Below, piece after piece: positions 26,701 to 38,880 of a DNA stretch of 64,000 nt; position 1 is the first letter of the stretch; every line of letters starts with the position of its first letter. The stretch spans positions 41,575 through 105,574 of the forward strand of contig JAYMTA010000019.1 in the NCBI GenBank assembly GCA_036897625.1, in the 5' to 3' direction. This DNA comes from Pelargonium cotyledonis. Taxonomy: Eukaryota > Streptophyta > Magnoliopsida > Geraniales > Geraniaceae. The position numbers and the translations under genes are program-made. The notes below the pieces were generated by a model. The model did no database searches and was not told the DNA's origin. It saw only the letters and a list, made by a program, of their open reading frames with translations.

Positions 26701-28582
26701 ACTTAAAAAGGGATTCCCCTGCTCAGGATTACAGGTAACTTATGAGAATTTAGGGACTGTGGATTCCATTACTTGAAATAACTTGTGCTTTACCCGTTGG
26801 AATATAGGAAAACTTGATTCGACCGAGATAAAAAGTTTATCGATACCCACGGAACTCTTGTGTTGAAGCTACTCTTTTTTAACTAAACGAGAGGCTTTTT
26901 TCTATTTTAGGCTGAGGGAAAGGAAGTCACCCATTGAGTGTTTATTAGCGCCTTACTTCTTTAGCTAAAATTGCAGGGATAAGCTTTGTGTAGCTAGAAG
27001 TTACTCAATTCTTAATGAAATTTGTTTAGCTTTTATACCTTTTAGAGAAATGCGTATCGAGTGTGGGCACATAGAGACTTGAGCTTATACGATATAATCT
27101 TCTAACCAGTAAAACTAGAGAATAAAGAATAATTTACATCTATTTAGGAAGTCAGGCTGCTTTGTTCTATATGGAATTTAAGAAAAAGGAAAGATCCATG
27201 TCTGTACTTTTTTGTAACTTAAACCCTTTAAGGAAAAGTTGCTTGATTAAAAAGGGTTGTTCCGGTAAGTATTATATGGGAACCCTTCTAAGAGCAAGAG
27301 ATTACAATTACACTTAATTAGGTAGGATTTTAAATTGACTTTTTAGAGAAGCAGGGCTTATAGCTTTAATATATATAATAATAATAGCGGTGTCAGTCTT
27401 ATAGTTTACAAATTCAAATAAGGGAAAGCAGAATTAAGTCAAGCACTTAACCGAGGATTCCCTACACCAATACACCAATTTTTAGTTAGCTAGAATGAAG
27501 GGTCTAGACTATCTGAGGAGTCACAAAATTTAGCTGTCAATTAAGTAGAGATTTTGGTGTTATGAGTTCTTAGGTTATTATCAGTCTTCCCCCTCTTTAC
27601 TAGTTTGGGAATTCTTAATAGCCAAAGTAAATAAAGCTTCAGTGTCTGCCTAATATCAGGAATGAGTGTTCAGTCATAAAATATTCTTCCTATATATCCA
27701 AAAAAGTAGTCCTAATTACTTTGTTCGATCCGCAAAATGTTAAGTCAAATTAATACAACGGAGACTTATGCTAGTTATTAATCCAGAGTTTCTGGTTAAC
27801 GACAAAGCTAACATACTAAAGGTTTCTCTTTTCTGGAAAAGATATGGCATATCCATAATAGAAGCTCAACAGCCTTTAGAACAATCGGTTTCTTGTCGAT
27901 TCAACTTCGGGAGCACACCCACACCCGTAGGTATAAGTCGAAGAGAAACCCTATAACTAATTTATATATAGTAGTACTCTATTATTAATTAATAATAGAA
28001 ATCACATCTACAAATTTACTACAAGAGTAAACCTTCTTATATATTCATTTGAAAAACCCTTATTAAGTAAGACTAAATCTTAAAGGGAATACCAATTGAG
28101 TCAATCAGCAACTTACCAACTATTATATATTTGTGCAAGTTAAGTGCTTTTTGGATTATCTGGCTATCAGGTTGAAGGCGTGCGGGAAACCTGTATACTG
28201 ACAAAAACCAGAAGATTGATTAATAAACGAAAGATTTATAACTTAACTTTGAAATGAATGTGTCTTGACGTTCCAGTAGGACTTGGTTTATAAATATAGT
28301 TTTATAAGGCCCAAACCGAATAAGGTACATAATTTAAAGCAAACCAAACTGTCCAAGAATTAGCTAACGTGGAAATCCTACTTAGATCCCTGAAAGAATA
28401 AATTAATAGCTGACAGATTAAAAAAAAAGTAAATGTTGTTGTCAAGTCGACTGCCTTTTAATAGTCTATTTTTCTGATATATGAACCAAAATACATTAAA
28501 TCCGTATTTATTAACTAAGCAAAGGCTGAAGAAAGAGTTCAGTCCAGCTAATAAGGGGATTGTCCTCTATTTCTAGTTAACG
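23763..28582. other. AT-rich spacer, no gene seen
   Basis: No gene or RNA is recognised. It holds a perfect 20-bp palindrome at 27979-27998, an 8-bp tandem acaccaat pair near 27465, and the motif of a T-run followed by aactaaacga at 26875-26890. ORFs of 62-68 codons lack motifs. Confidence 0.5.
27979..27998. repeat. Perfect 20-bp AT-rich palindrome
   Basis: The sequence ctattattaattaataatag equals its own reverse complement over all 20 bases. It could extrude as a small cruciform. No function is apparent; the AT-rich composition makes a chance origin possible. Confidence 0.7.
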
Positions 28583-28635
28583 AGTACGGTTTGAACCTGT
28601 GATCACTCTTTTGATTCAACTTAGATCTAACCTTG
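28583..28635 (-). pseudogene. tRNA-like relic
   Basis: The minus strand reads acaggttcaaaccg, a T-loop of TTCAAAC with a mostly broken stem, preceded by an anticodon-like aatcaaaag segment. Only the T-loop and general spacing support a tRNA origin. The identity is unknown. Confidence 0.25.
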
Positions 28636-29634
28636 TGTTGAATGTAAAGAAAATAACGGTACCCCAGCTGCGTAGCATTCTTATTTTTCCAAAAGTTCGA
28701 TAAAGAATAAAGAATAGAGTGGTATAACTTTATCTAAATTATTCAACCCCTTATTCTTTGGTTAATTAGCTAAACTAGAATTACTTAACTAGTGGCACTC
28801 TTCTATTAAAATTTGTCAGATGGACTGTTATATTACGAGATGAAATACCACTTTTAGAGTTCTATGTAAGCGATAAAAACAGGAGAATATTAGACACAGA
28901 AGTATGTGACCCACTTTAAGGCGCAGGTTGCCAAGATAATTTCGGTTTTGAACAGGACATAAAGGTAGTTCTACAAATCCTCTAGATATAGAAGAAGATA
29001 CATGTATCCTAAGCGAGCGCGCCTGTGCCAATCAAAAAAGTGGTTTAATAATTAGTCAAATCGGATACACAAATACCCCTTTTTATTTAAATGTCATCCT
29101 TTGCCCAGAGCTTGCCCTTTAATTTCAGTGAATAAAGAAACTCCATAAGAATTCGGGGGAGAAGCCTTACCTAATGATAATGCTAAAAGCAAAAGTTAAA
29201 TCAGACTCTTATTTCCCTTTATTAGGGTTTCTAAATTATACCTAGTATATACCATATAGATAAGATTGTGGATAGGATTAGTAAATGCATAACCTGCTTT
29301 TTGAGCTTACTGATACTTTCAGGGGCCCCTTTCCGCGTGTCGTAGGTTCAGAACCTGCTAATAAAGGTCAAGAACTCGAACTACTAAGCCAGCTCTTAAT
29401 TAGAAAGTAAAGTAAAACCCTACATTAGTCTATCTCCGTTGAGTCAAACCTGTTTAATAAGGGTATTTCTATCTCAGGGAATATCCAAGACTTAACAACG
29501 GCCAAGATTAGGACTCGCTAAGCCTCTTTCCTACTATAACAGCTAAAAAGCAGGTTATGGGTTATATAAGACTGAGGAGAGGGCTATGAATACGATACAA
29601 AATAATAAGGGGTATACAGCTAGTAAAGGTTTAC

Positions 29635-29780
29635 AGAATAAGATGAAGTAAGTTAATAGAGTAAGCTGCAGAGTGCAAGTACAGCTCTTAAGATACAGAA
29701 TTCAGGTCTAGCTTCTAAGGCAAGGGAATCTCGGGTTAGTAAGAGCTCTGAGCGAAGAGCTGAGGAATGTTTAGTTTGGA
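29635..29780. repeat. Family A repeat cluster (purine-rich orientation)
   Basis: The words gctgcagagtgcaagtacag, agctcttaagatacag and caggtctagcttctaag recur here. The same series (gctgcagagtacaagtctag, agctctgaag) appears at 31490-31525, and its reverse complement lies in 30200-30440. The shared unit is 30-50 bp and is poorly conserved between copies. Confidence 0.5.
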
Positions 29781-30099
29781 CGAGGGTCAGAAGGAAGGCT
29801 AGGCTTGTCGGCTTAGCTTTGAAGGGATTGGTTGGAGTGCCAGGATTGGGAGTTCAGGACTGGGATAGGTCTTATGCAGAGGCGTATGAAAGCAGGGGTA
29901 CGGAAAAGCAGGTATCAGCATTAAATCATTCTTAGTGTACTATATAATCTTGTAAAGCAGTCCTTTTTTATTAAACTGCCCATATTAAATCGTTAAACCC
30001 TCTAACTCCTTATAGGGCATTTTCCTTACATAACTCTACTGAACGAAGCTGCTAATGAATGCGCAATTCTAGTACAAGTAGACAAACGAATACTTTATT

Positions 30100-30157
30100 A
30101 AGATTAGATTTGAACCTATGATATTACTATAACAGTAAGAAACTCCGCTTAACCTAT
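30100..30157 (-). pseudogene. tRNA-like relic, Asn(GUU)-like
   Basis: On the minus strand a possible anticodon arm (ttactgttatagtaa; TTACT pairs with AGTAA) is followed, after a short variable region, by ataggttcaaatct, a T-loop of standard form. The segment ctgttat could place GUU in the loop, as in trnN. The D-arm is not recognisable. It is a degenerate relic with tentative identity. Confidence 0.35.
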
Positions 30158-30199
30158 ACTCTTGATAGCTAGTGTACCCCTCTTCCTAGGAGATATACC

Positions 30200-30440
30200 C
30201 AACAAATTCTTTTCGACTTCTGTACCTTTCTTAATACCTACTTGGTAGCTAAACTTGTATTCTCTATCCCTTCTTTCATACCCTTAACCTTAATGCCCTT
30301 CTCAATAGCTATACTCTAAGTTAGTCTCTTCTTAACTGCTAAACCTGTACTCTGCATTTGTATCATACCTTGTTTCTTACTCTCCAGAATACCTATCCTT
30401 GTTTTTAGTAGCTAGACCTTCCTTCTTAATTTCAAAATTT
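30200..30440. repeat. Family A repeat cluster (pyrimidine-rich orientation)
   Basis: About four degenerate units of 45-60 bp follow each other, each with a tagctaaac/tagctagacc-type word, then gta(c/t)tct, then cttctt and catacc. It reads as the reverse complement of the purine-rich units at 29.7 and 31.5 kb. No ORF is involved. Confidence 0.5.
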
Positions 30441-31068
30441 CTTAGTTTTAGTTAGGTCTTTTTGTTAGCTAGAAATAGAAAACTAGGCAACTACAATAGG
30501 AAAAACCAACCTACCCTTTAGCTCTACACAAGTATTTACCGCAAACAAATTAGAGTTCTCTAGACTCCCAAATGTCCTTCCTTCTTATCCCGGAATCAAA
30601 AATCGAAATATACTCCTTATACCTTTTCCATAAAGACTTTCAAAATCTTAAGGACAGCAAATCTAGATTCATTAGAACAATACTAAAACACAAGTCAGCG
30701 TGCCAAATAAGTTTGTACATCTGAAGCTTTTAGAGTTTTTCCTATGTTTTCCCTTCTTGTTTTAGAGAGGGGAGCCCTTAAATATACAGTAAAAAAGAGT
30801 ATGAATTCCTCTTTCCGTTTAGACACTTGAATTCATGCCAAAAATAGATATATTCCTACTCACTGTTTAGGTTTTTGGGGAGTAAGGGAAGAAATTCTTA
30901 TCTTAGGAGTCTTGTTCTTCTGTCTTATGAGACTAAAACCCGTGTATTTTTTAGTTGTTCTTAGTAATTAAGAAGTGTATTCCCTTGTATTATGGGATTA
31001 GAACCTACGGCTTACTTCCTCTATTGTTCCTGTAGTTACTCTCTTAGGATCTGAGGAAGGGACAAGTT

Positions 31069-31086
31069 GTTCTCTAATTAGAGAAC
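31069..31086. repeat. Perfect 18-bp palindrome
   Basis: Gttctctaattagagaac is identical to its reverse complement. It is a possible hairpin or cruciform. It has no T-tract or gene context that would make it a terminator. Confidence 0.7.
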
Positions 31087-31479
31087 GCTAATCAAAAAAA
31101 AGGGGAAGTCTCGTCTCGAGGACTCTTAGGCAAACGGGTCCAGAAAGAAATAGAGTGTATCAGAATTCTAAAAGGTTGTTTTCTTAACAAAAAGTACTAA
31201 GGAAAGGTAAGCACATCTAAGAAAAGAAGTTCCTTTTTTGAGGTTTGTATTTTTAGGAAGAGTGCATAGATAGAGTCTTTTTTTAATGGATTAGGGTGTA
31301 ATTACACAGGGTTTTCTGAACAAGGAATTAAAGGAAAAAAAACTTAAGGAGTTAGTTGCTTTCGTGTTACTCGGATTTCAGGTTTCCAATTCTAGATAAT
31401 AAACTTTGTATAGTATAAAGTCAATTCTAGTTTAAAGTTTTAAAATAATGGTAGCGAATAGAGGGCCTCTTTCAAAGTA

Positions 31480-31560
31480 ATATAGAAAGAAGGGCTGCAG
31501 AGTACAAGTCTAGCTCTGAAGAATATGAACAGGGGATTGAGAAAACAGGTCTCACCGTGA
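31480..31560. repeat. Family A repeat fragment
   Basis: It contains gctgcagagtacaagtctag followed by ctctgaagaatatgaac, nearly the same series as at 29.66 kb. The reverse complement of this series occurs near 30345. Confidence 0.5.
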
Positions 31561-32162
31561 TGAAGAGTATGAAATCAAGTAAGCGGGGTTTTCCCAAGCA
31601 AATTACAAGAAAATCTTTCCTTGTTTTTTTGTTTAATAAGAAGAGTAGGAGTTCTAAGGGGTATTGTAGGCGAGTAGTTTCTTCAATTCCACAATAAGTC
31701 AAGGGGAATTATAACTAAGTACCCACTAGATAAGGGTTCCCTCATATTGTATTTATGTAATGAGTGGTCACCGGGTTATTCTTAACGAAGGAAGTTAAGG
31801 GACTTTGAAGTAAAGTAGTAAAATCCAAAAAATCTATAAAATAGGAGAAAGACTTTACTACAAAATGCAAGCTTTTCTGACCTATTCCAAGTAATAATTA
31901 GCTTGATTAATAAATAATATTAAACCAAGGGCCCTCGACACTCCCTGTGATAATACCCTCATTAAAGGGGGTAAGAACTTGACAATAAAAGGAATGCTAA
32001 GGTGTTCCCGATTCAAAAAACAAAGGGGTTTTTAACGTATTTAGCTATCTATACTAGAAAAGCTGGTTATATTTACTATGTGTTCTATATCTATATGCCA
32101 AAAGACTCATGAATACGAGACAAATGATAGCATTTCTTCTAGTTGAGAGTTTCCTGGAGTAT

Positions 32163-32215
32163 CTTGGGACTTGAACCCGTGTCACTAAGGTTGGAATTGA
32201 CTGCGCTGTACTTCT
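32163..32215 (-). pseudogene. tRNA-like relic sharing words with 38.85 kb copy
   Basis: The minus strand reads gtacagcgca, then 24 nt, then ggttcaagtccc, a T-loop of TTCAAGT with three of five stem pairs. The same gtacagcgca word followed 22 nt later by ggttcaaaccc occurs on the minus strand at 38828-38880. The two may be diverged copies of one tRNA-derived sequence. The original identity is unclear; a GCGC-type D-arm end is known in trnP. Confidence 0.4.
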
Positions 32216-34739
32216 GATCTGTGCTCTCAGTCTGTAAATAAAGAACAAGACTTTATTGCTTAGATTATAGATATTGTTATGGAGTTATTCTATATAAGTA
32301 ATTCTTGTCAACTTTAACGGTATTCTTTAGGATGTGAAAATAGAAAGAGTAAGAAGTTTCTTTCTTAGTTTCTAAATGAAAATAGGTATAAGTCTACCAA
32401 TTACGAAAGTCTTTTCTCTTTATTGGAGTGAGGTCTAGTTCAAAGTATAGGAATCCTAAGGGGGCCCGACGGGTTTTCTATAGGTACAGCTTCCTTATTA
32501 ATCGAGTATTCCCCAGAAACCCTATATATACAGAGGCCTCATTCAGGAATGTGGTGTCAAAACTATTAAGTATACTATACTCTTTTTGTTTAACCTGTTA
32601 ATCAAGACTTTTTGAAGGATAAGAAGGCGATTCATATGGAAACCCCTTTTGTTTGGATTTCTTATTAAGGAGCAATCTTAGACCTATTATCAAGTGTCTT
32701 CCTTAGAGGTACTGTCTTATTTTACTAGTTCAGGCGCTCCTAACTCACAATTAAACAACCCCTATACTAATGAACTTCGAAGCTATGAGAATCAAAGTTT
32801 TCTATTGTTTGGATGCTTTAAAGGATAGGAAACCCACATAGAGGAATTCTTTTGATATAGGTAGAGTTTGTCCTATTAAGTTAAAGCTATAGTCCCCCCT
32901 TTTACTTAATGAAAAGGGGATCCTGTCTATCACAAGTGTAATCTTAGAGAATTCTTACCAATATGTATATTTCTCAGGTTCAGAAGAAATGAAACAAAAA
33001 ACGCATACTCCTAAGCATACGCGGGTAAGGTGCTTTTATAACGAGATAGATAATGGGTATAGTAATTGCCAGGTAAAATCATCTAAATAAAAAAGCAAAG
33101 TCTTTCTTCCGATACATCTAGCCTACTACTTAAGTAAGGTATACGACTTATACCAAATGGATTGGGACTTTAATTAGGAAACTAGCTACTCTTAAAACCT
33201 TCTATAGTAAAGGAAACCTATACCCTTCTTTATCAAGATTTAAAAATTGTGTAGTAATATCTAACTATACTTTAACCTCTTAATTACACCCATTTAAATA
33301 GTTCACTAGAGAATTTCTTTATAAGAAAACTGTATCTCAAAACATAAGCACTCCTTATATATGCATTATAAGGGGGTCTACTTAAAATTGGAAGGGAATT
33401 TAGCCTATCCTACGCAATCGCAAGTCTAAGTCCTTATGTGACTCATCAAAGAAAAGTACTTATTTCCTTAGTTCTTGGTTAGTTAAGGTTTTTGTACTTT
33501 GGGGTTACAACGGAGTTTTTTTCAAGCTAGGTAATATATTCCTAAAACTCTAGCATTCTTAATTGAAGATTGAAGTTATACCGATTCTTTACTATTAACT
33601 TAACACAAGCTTCTATATAAGTTACAAATTTTAAGCGCGTACTTCTTATATCCTAAAAGGGATTTCTAAAGCGACTCATTTTCAAACTAGTAATATTCGT
33701 TCTACATTTCAATTCGGAATCTCCCGTATACATATACTTGTTTTCCTAAGAAGTCAAACTAATTAGGTTAGGAGTATTCATTCTATTTGATTTGTCACGA
33801 GCAAGCTTCCCTAGCTTACGCCTCTTTTTTGCGCTTTTCCTTTTATCTGTTTTACTAGAGAACCTACCGCTGCACTAAAACTAAGATTATAAAGACTCCG
33901 CAATTACGGTATATATGACTACGTTAGTTGCTAACTTTAGTTAGTTTAACTCTCTTTTAAAGAATTCAAAGACAACCCTTTCAAGTATTAAGTAGTAGCA
34001 ATCTTGTAAGTAATATCTCCAAATGCTTCGTATGTTTTTCCTTCTTTCTTTGTTAATACCAAATCTTGCTTTAGAACTAAACTCTTATTTGTCTCTTACT
34101 AGATTTATTAAGAAAGATAAAGAAATTTTATGTACATTCTATAGAGCAGCTAATCGGGGTTAGATTTAAACCTATTTTTCTTCTCTTAAATAAAGGGGGA
34201 TAGAGAAGTTGAGTAGCATGGCCTCTTGTCCGGCTTTCCTTACACCTGATTTTACAAAGGAGGACACTTTATTGCAATTTATTATCATATTGTTTATTTC
34301 AAGGTTTTCCTTTTACCGGATAAACCCCTACTCTGTTTGTAATTCAAATTCGATGAAAATAGTCCGAATTCAATTTAATAGCTAGCTAAGGAATCATTAG
34401 TAAAGTCTTTTAAACAAGGATTTGTTGGCCTTTTATTCTTGCATGTACACCCTTCTTATTCCTAAGAGTATCGTTGGCCGTAGCCATGGCCCCTCTCTCT
34501 TACCAAAAGATACTAACAATAAAATTATACCCAAAAGAGCCCCTCAGCTTCCTTTCCAAAAGAGGAGTACTTGGGTGTGTAAGGTTAGACACTTTATATA
34601 GTAGGTTTCTAAATGCTGAATTAAAAGGCATTCTACTAGGAGAACTATTGACGTGCATAGATAAAGTTCTTTTACCCAACTGTAGCACAGCGAGGAAATC
34701 CTTAATAGTACTGTAGATAGTTAACCTTAGACTATGACA

Positions 34740-34900
34740 GCCATCTACTTCTTACCGGCTTTCATATCCTTATAACTAGAACTTCCATCCTAGTTATAAC
34801 CCTCTGCAGCCCCGCTTTGTTACGCTTCATACCTTCCTTTTTATGAGTCTTAAGAGCTTGACCTTCTTTCTTAAACTCTATTTTGGTTAAATGAGAGAAC
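34740..34900. repeat. Family A repeat cluster (pyrimidine-rich)
   Basis: It contains cttcataccttcctttttat and gtcttaagagcttgaccttc, the reverse complement of the agctct(t/a)aag and aaaggtatgaag words found at 2.75, 29.7 and 54.55 kb. Confidence 0.45.
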
Positions 34901-36203
34901 AAACACAAATCTCTGGGTTTAGTAACTCTCCTTCTGATTCTATACGATAGCTAAGGAAAAGACCTATACTATCTAAAAGATTTTGGCGTATAAGAAAGTA
35001 ACTGGTTCTAATCTCATAGCACTTCTAAAAGACTAAGAAAGATAAGAAATAGGAAGGCCTTATAACCACACCAGCTTCAGACTTCCTTTGTACTTCTTTG
35101 TAGTATTGCTCCTTTTTAAGGTGTCTGTCTTATAACCTGTCTTGTTCTAGGAGATCTTACCTTTTTTCTTATTCCAAGAATTATTCTCAACACTCTAACA
35201 ATCAATGCAGCTCTCTTTTCTGGGGAAAGACTAGGGGAGATAGTCCTTATGCCCTTGCCTCTTAGATTTTGGCAATACCTTAATCTATCCGGACATAACT
35301 ACTCATTAAATTCATTTTCCTTCGAAGTCTTGTAAGCAATTGAGATTTAGCTAGTTTAGCTTAAAAATACATTATATTGAGGAGTCCTCATATCATACGG
35401 GGAGCTTTCTATGCCATTAAGTTCCACTGTTAAAAAGTTTTCGTAATTAAGGCGCAAACAAAGCGTGTATAGTAGGCATTTTTGCTAATAGTAATTCACT
35501 AAAAAGTATGAACCCTTGCCCTCTCTTTTTTGGTACGAGTTCCACTTTCACATTAAAAAACTATTGAAAACTTCTCTGTAGGAATTGCTGGATAGCCAAG
35601 ATGGAAGCCTAAAAGCATCTACACTGAAATCCAGGAACTCTTCATCAATAGTAGTCGAAGGGATAACTACAAAAAGTATGAGAAATTCTAGCCTTAGTAA
35701 CTTTATATGACAGGTGTCTCTCAGATAATAAATAGCGGGCTTTCTGTAGGTCTCTGTTGAAAAAGTGTGTAAGCAGTAACTTTATTAGCAAAAGGCAGGG
35801 CCCAGAAGTCTTTGTATCTCTATGGAAGGGGTCTCCTTAATTTCTAATTTAAACTTGATCTGAGATTAGACTCATATGAGTGTATTAGGGGTTTCTCTAG
35901 TGCTTTTTTGATTGCAATTCTTTCGAGTTTGGAACGGAACCTTTGGGCATCCTTTTACAAGCACTTATTCCTTTGTAGTATTCTTTCGGATTATGTAATA
36001 CATCAACCTAAGGTATGGAATTGCAGTAAAAGCTGATACGAAACCCTTCAATATCGTAGAATTTCTTTCTCAAAGTGCAACTATATTAGTGTCCTTTTTA
36101 GTAGAGCAGGGCGTTATTATAACAGCTATTTTCTAAGTACACTCTTAAATAAGGAAGCGCATTTCTTAATTTTAAAGAAGTATAATAAAAGCAATTTCTG
36201 GGA

Positions 36204-36256
36204 CAGGGCATTGAATCTCAAAAAATAGATGTAAGGGTTCAAATCCCGTTATCAAA
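36204..36256 (+). pseudogene. tRNA-like relic
   Basis: The plus strand has aagggttcaaatcccgt: a T-arm with a TTCAAAT loop and four of five stem pairs. The upstream ttgaatctcaaaaaatag is a poor anticodon arm, and no acceptor pairing was found. Confidence 0.3.
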
Positions 36257-37119
36257 AGAGATACTGGGCGAATTACCTGATAACCTTACTAGGAGACATA
36301 GAGATAACAAGGTAAAGGGGGAAAATTCCCGGATTTATAGGTAGTAGAATCTCTGTTTTGAGGTTCTAACTTATATAGCACACCTATAATAGAATACTTT
36401 AAATTACTCGTTAGTTACTTTCAAAAACTCGGTCAAGACAACTCTTTTAATTAAAAGGAAGACTTTATTACTTCCGAGTTTCTTTTACAGCGCCCTATTA
36501 ATTGGGTAACTAAAACTACTAGAACTTCCACAAAACCTCTTTATCCGATCAAGGAAAGCGGAGTCTTTTGGGCTTACTACGAGTTACTTTCTGTAGCAAG
36601 GAGATCTGCTAATTAAGTATCTTTCAGAGCATACGCCATGTCCTTTGCGTGGAATACACTTTTACAGAATACCCTTTTTGAGGGATTCCAGGTATTTTTA
36701 ACCAGGTTTGGTAATTTAGTTTCGCTTTATTGGTTAACCTATGTCCCAGCTTTGTCTACTAAAAAAACTTGATACTTGGGACTCATGCAATTAATTATGT
36801 ACTTACGAAATACCACCCCTTCGAGCAGGGGAACTCTCGAGTCACAGGCACTCGGTTGTATATTATAAAGCAATTGCAATTAGTCGAATATAAATTATTC
36901 CAATAAAAATATACCCAATCTGACAGGAACTCAAACTTTTATATCTAAGAGGGGCCCTGTTCTTGGCTGTATAAGAGTTGTTCACAGATAAAAGGTGGTT
37001 AAAAAATGCAATGTATAGCCAGAGTTGTTACCAATGGTATAGAGTTTCTTAAAGTAGTCCATTTGCTTTCGGTTTTAATTTGTGGATTTTAGAAATATGA
37101 AACCTGGAAACAGAAGATT

Positions 37120-37182
37120 AATGCGACTTGAACCTTTGCCACGCTAACTCTAGGAATATTACCTACTAACCGCAATAACTGG
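37120..37182 (-). pseudogene. tRNA-like relic
   Basis: The minus strand carries gcggttagtaggtaata (D-loop-like), an anticodon-like stretch and aaggttcaagtcgca (T-loop TTCAAGT). Stems are mostly broken. It lies about 100 bp from the better relic at 37287-37354, on the same strand. Confidence 0.3.
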
Positions 37183-37286
37183 TGTACCTTACCTTTAAAA
37201 AAGTTCTTACTACTCTTTCCGAAGTGTGACTAGTTTGTACGAAGCCGAATCCTAGCAAGCTGGCTGATACATACATAACCAATCCC

Positions 37287-37354
37287 AGTCTCTAGTCGAT
37301 TTGAACCCTTACCTGCGGGTCCTACGAACCGATGCTCTACCAATCCCAAAGACT
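37287..37354 (-). pseudogene. tRNA-like relic with retained acceptor stem
   Basis: Both ends pair as a 7-bp acceptor stem: agtcttt at the 5' end and agagact at the 3' end, with one wobble. Between them lie attggtagagc (D-arm 3' side), an anticodon region cggttcgtaggaccc, and a ttcaaat T-loop. Total length is 68 nt; about four bases of the 5' D-stem are missing, and the T-stem is broken. The anticodon cannot be assigned with confidence. The retained acceptor pairing makes this one of the better tRNA-derived candidates. Confidence 0.45.
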
Positions 37355-38827
37355 CCACTGAATAGAAATGCTTTCTACTAAACTTACTAGATTCGAGTTG
37401 AGTATGAAAGACAAGTGTTAAGGATGAACTAAATCTAGTATTTATCTAGGATAAAACTTATGGTTTTTTCATTATATTTATATATGTCCGACAGCGTTTT
37501 TATATAGTTGTTTCAAACAAAGGCTCAATTTTGAGAAGTCAGTCCCTTGGAATTTCTCTTACTACCCATAAACTCTTTAAACAACGAACCCATACACGAA
37601 CTTCATTACTATAAAAACCTATTATTTCACCCTTTACTTGAGAAAAAGAATCCCTTCGTCTTAATTCTAGACAAAACCTGGTACTATCTTTTAATTTAAT
37701 ATTCTTGGTATTCTCTGTCTCATGAACTTTAGGATTTTGTAAGTCCCGGATTATTAGAATTTCTTTCCTTTATTTGTCAGATATTCTTAAGTTTTATTTT
37801 CTTTCTATATCTTAAGGAAGAATGATTCTATATTTAGTACATTAATTAAATTAAAGGTGCTACTCCCAAGGGAAATTTACATGCTCTGTACTACTTTTAT
37901 TCCGACTTTTCTTAAGAACCTTTTACTAGCTAAAGCTTCCCTAATCTCCTATTAGCGTAATAAATTTAGGAATTTTTCAATGTTCTAACATATAAAAGAC
38001 TAAACAAATATTATTAACTTATACTGGTTTTTATTAATAGAGAGCTGCTCGCCGAGTCTCTTAGAAACTTTCCTGAGTTTTCTGTTTTTAAATTTAAGGA
38101 GTTAGTCCTTTATTCGATAGGGAATACTTATTTAGTTAATAAAATATGGGGATAAGTCCTTCTTTTTAATTACTAAGTTTCGACGATTAATCACAGAGTT
38201 GAAGTATAGGAGCGTTTGCTTGTACTAATATAGGGGTTATTAACAAATATTAAGAAATAGAAAAATCCGGGGTTTTCAACAGTACTAGAAAAGGGATAAC
38301 TCTTCTGATTGTAAAAGCAAGGGAATTTCTAATATTCTGTTTTATACAAAAACGCATAGAATCTATAAAAGGATCAGTATATGAAGTAGCCCCGGAGGAT
38401 GCTGTTAGGAGGGGTTTTCTCTACTAATGAGTAACCCTACGATTAACTTCGAAAGCTCGGCAGATAAGTTTAGTTATAAGGGTTCTCAGTAAAATACTTC
38501 TGGAAATTTTAACTAATATCAAGTTTGCTGATGCTGATTTATAGGAGTAGCCTCTTTTTGCTCTATTAATTTTTATTTGTCGCAGTGACCCTGAAGTATC
38601 TTTTACAAGCCCTAAATAAATTATCTCAAAAAAGCAAACCTCCCCGGGGACAGCGGATACTGACCATACGAATGATATAACTATAGCTAGAGTGAAATAT
38701 TAGGAGTACCCCTGCAGATTACAGAAGGTATATTTTTCAGTAACCCCAAAAGATTATGAAAATGAAATTGGGTTCATCTAGGGGTTAACAGATATCTTAA
38801 ACCTTAGCCGAGATATTTCGCAAACTG

Positions 38828-38880
38828 CTGTGGGTTTGAACCGCTACTCTTATAGGTCTAGATTTGCGCTGTACCTAATT
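38828..38880 (-). pseudogene. tRNA-like relic sharing words with 32.2 kb copy
   Basis: The minus strand has gtacagcgca and, 22 nt later, ggttcaaaccc (T-loop TTCAAAC). The layout matches 32163-32215, with an otherwise diverged middle. Too degenerate for a working tRNA. Confidence 0.35.

Larger units (their letters stand above)
32230..37119. other. AT-rich spacer with minor repeats, no gene seen
   Basis: No coding region is supported. The ORF at 34474-34716 (80 codons) overlaps an opposite-strand ORF and has no motif. A family A-like pyrimidine-rich cluster lies at about 34740-34900. A T-arm-like word with a weak tRNA context lies at 36204-36256. Confidence 0.45.

Noticed and set aside
31069-31086. 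Rho-independent terminator
   Set aside because: The palindrome has no loop G/C stem, no U-tract and no upstream gene.
30100-31090. CRISPR-like array of repeats
   Set aside because: Units are degenerate, variable in length and without regular unique spacers; no cas-like gene is present.
34474-34716. Overlapping 80-codon plus and 62-codon minus ORFs
   Set aside because: Both lack motifs; opposed overlapping ORFs of this size are expected by chance.
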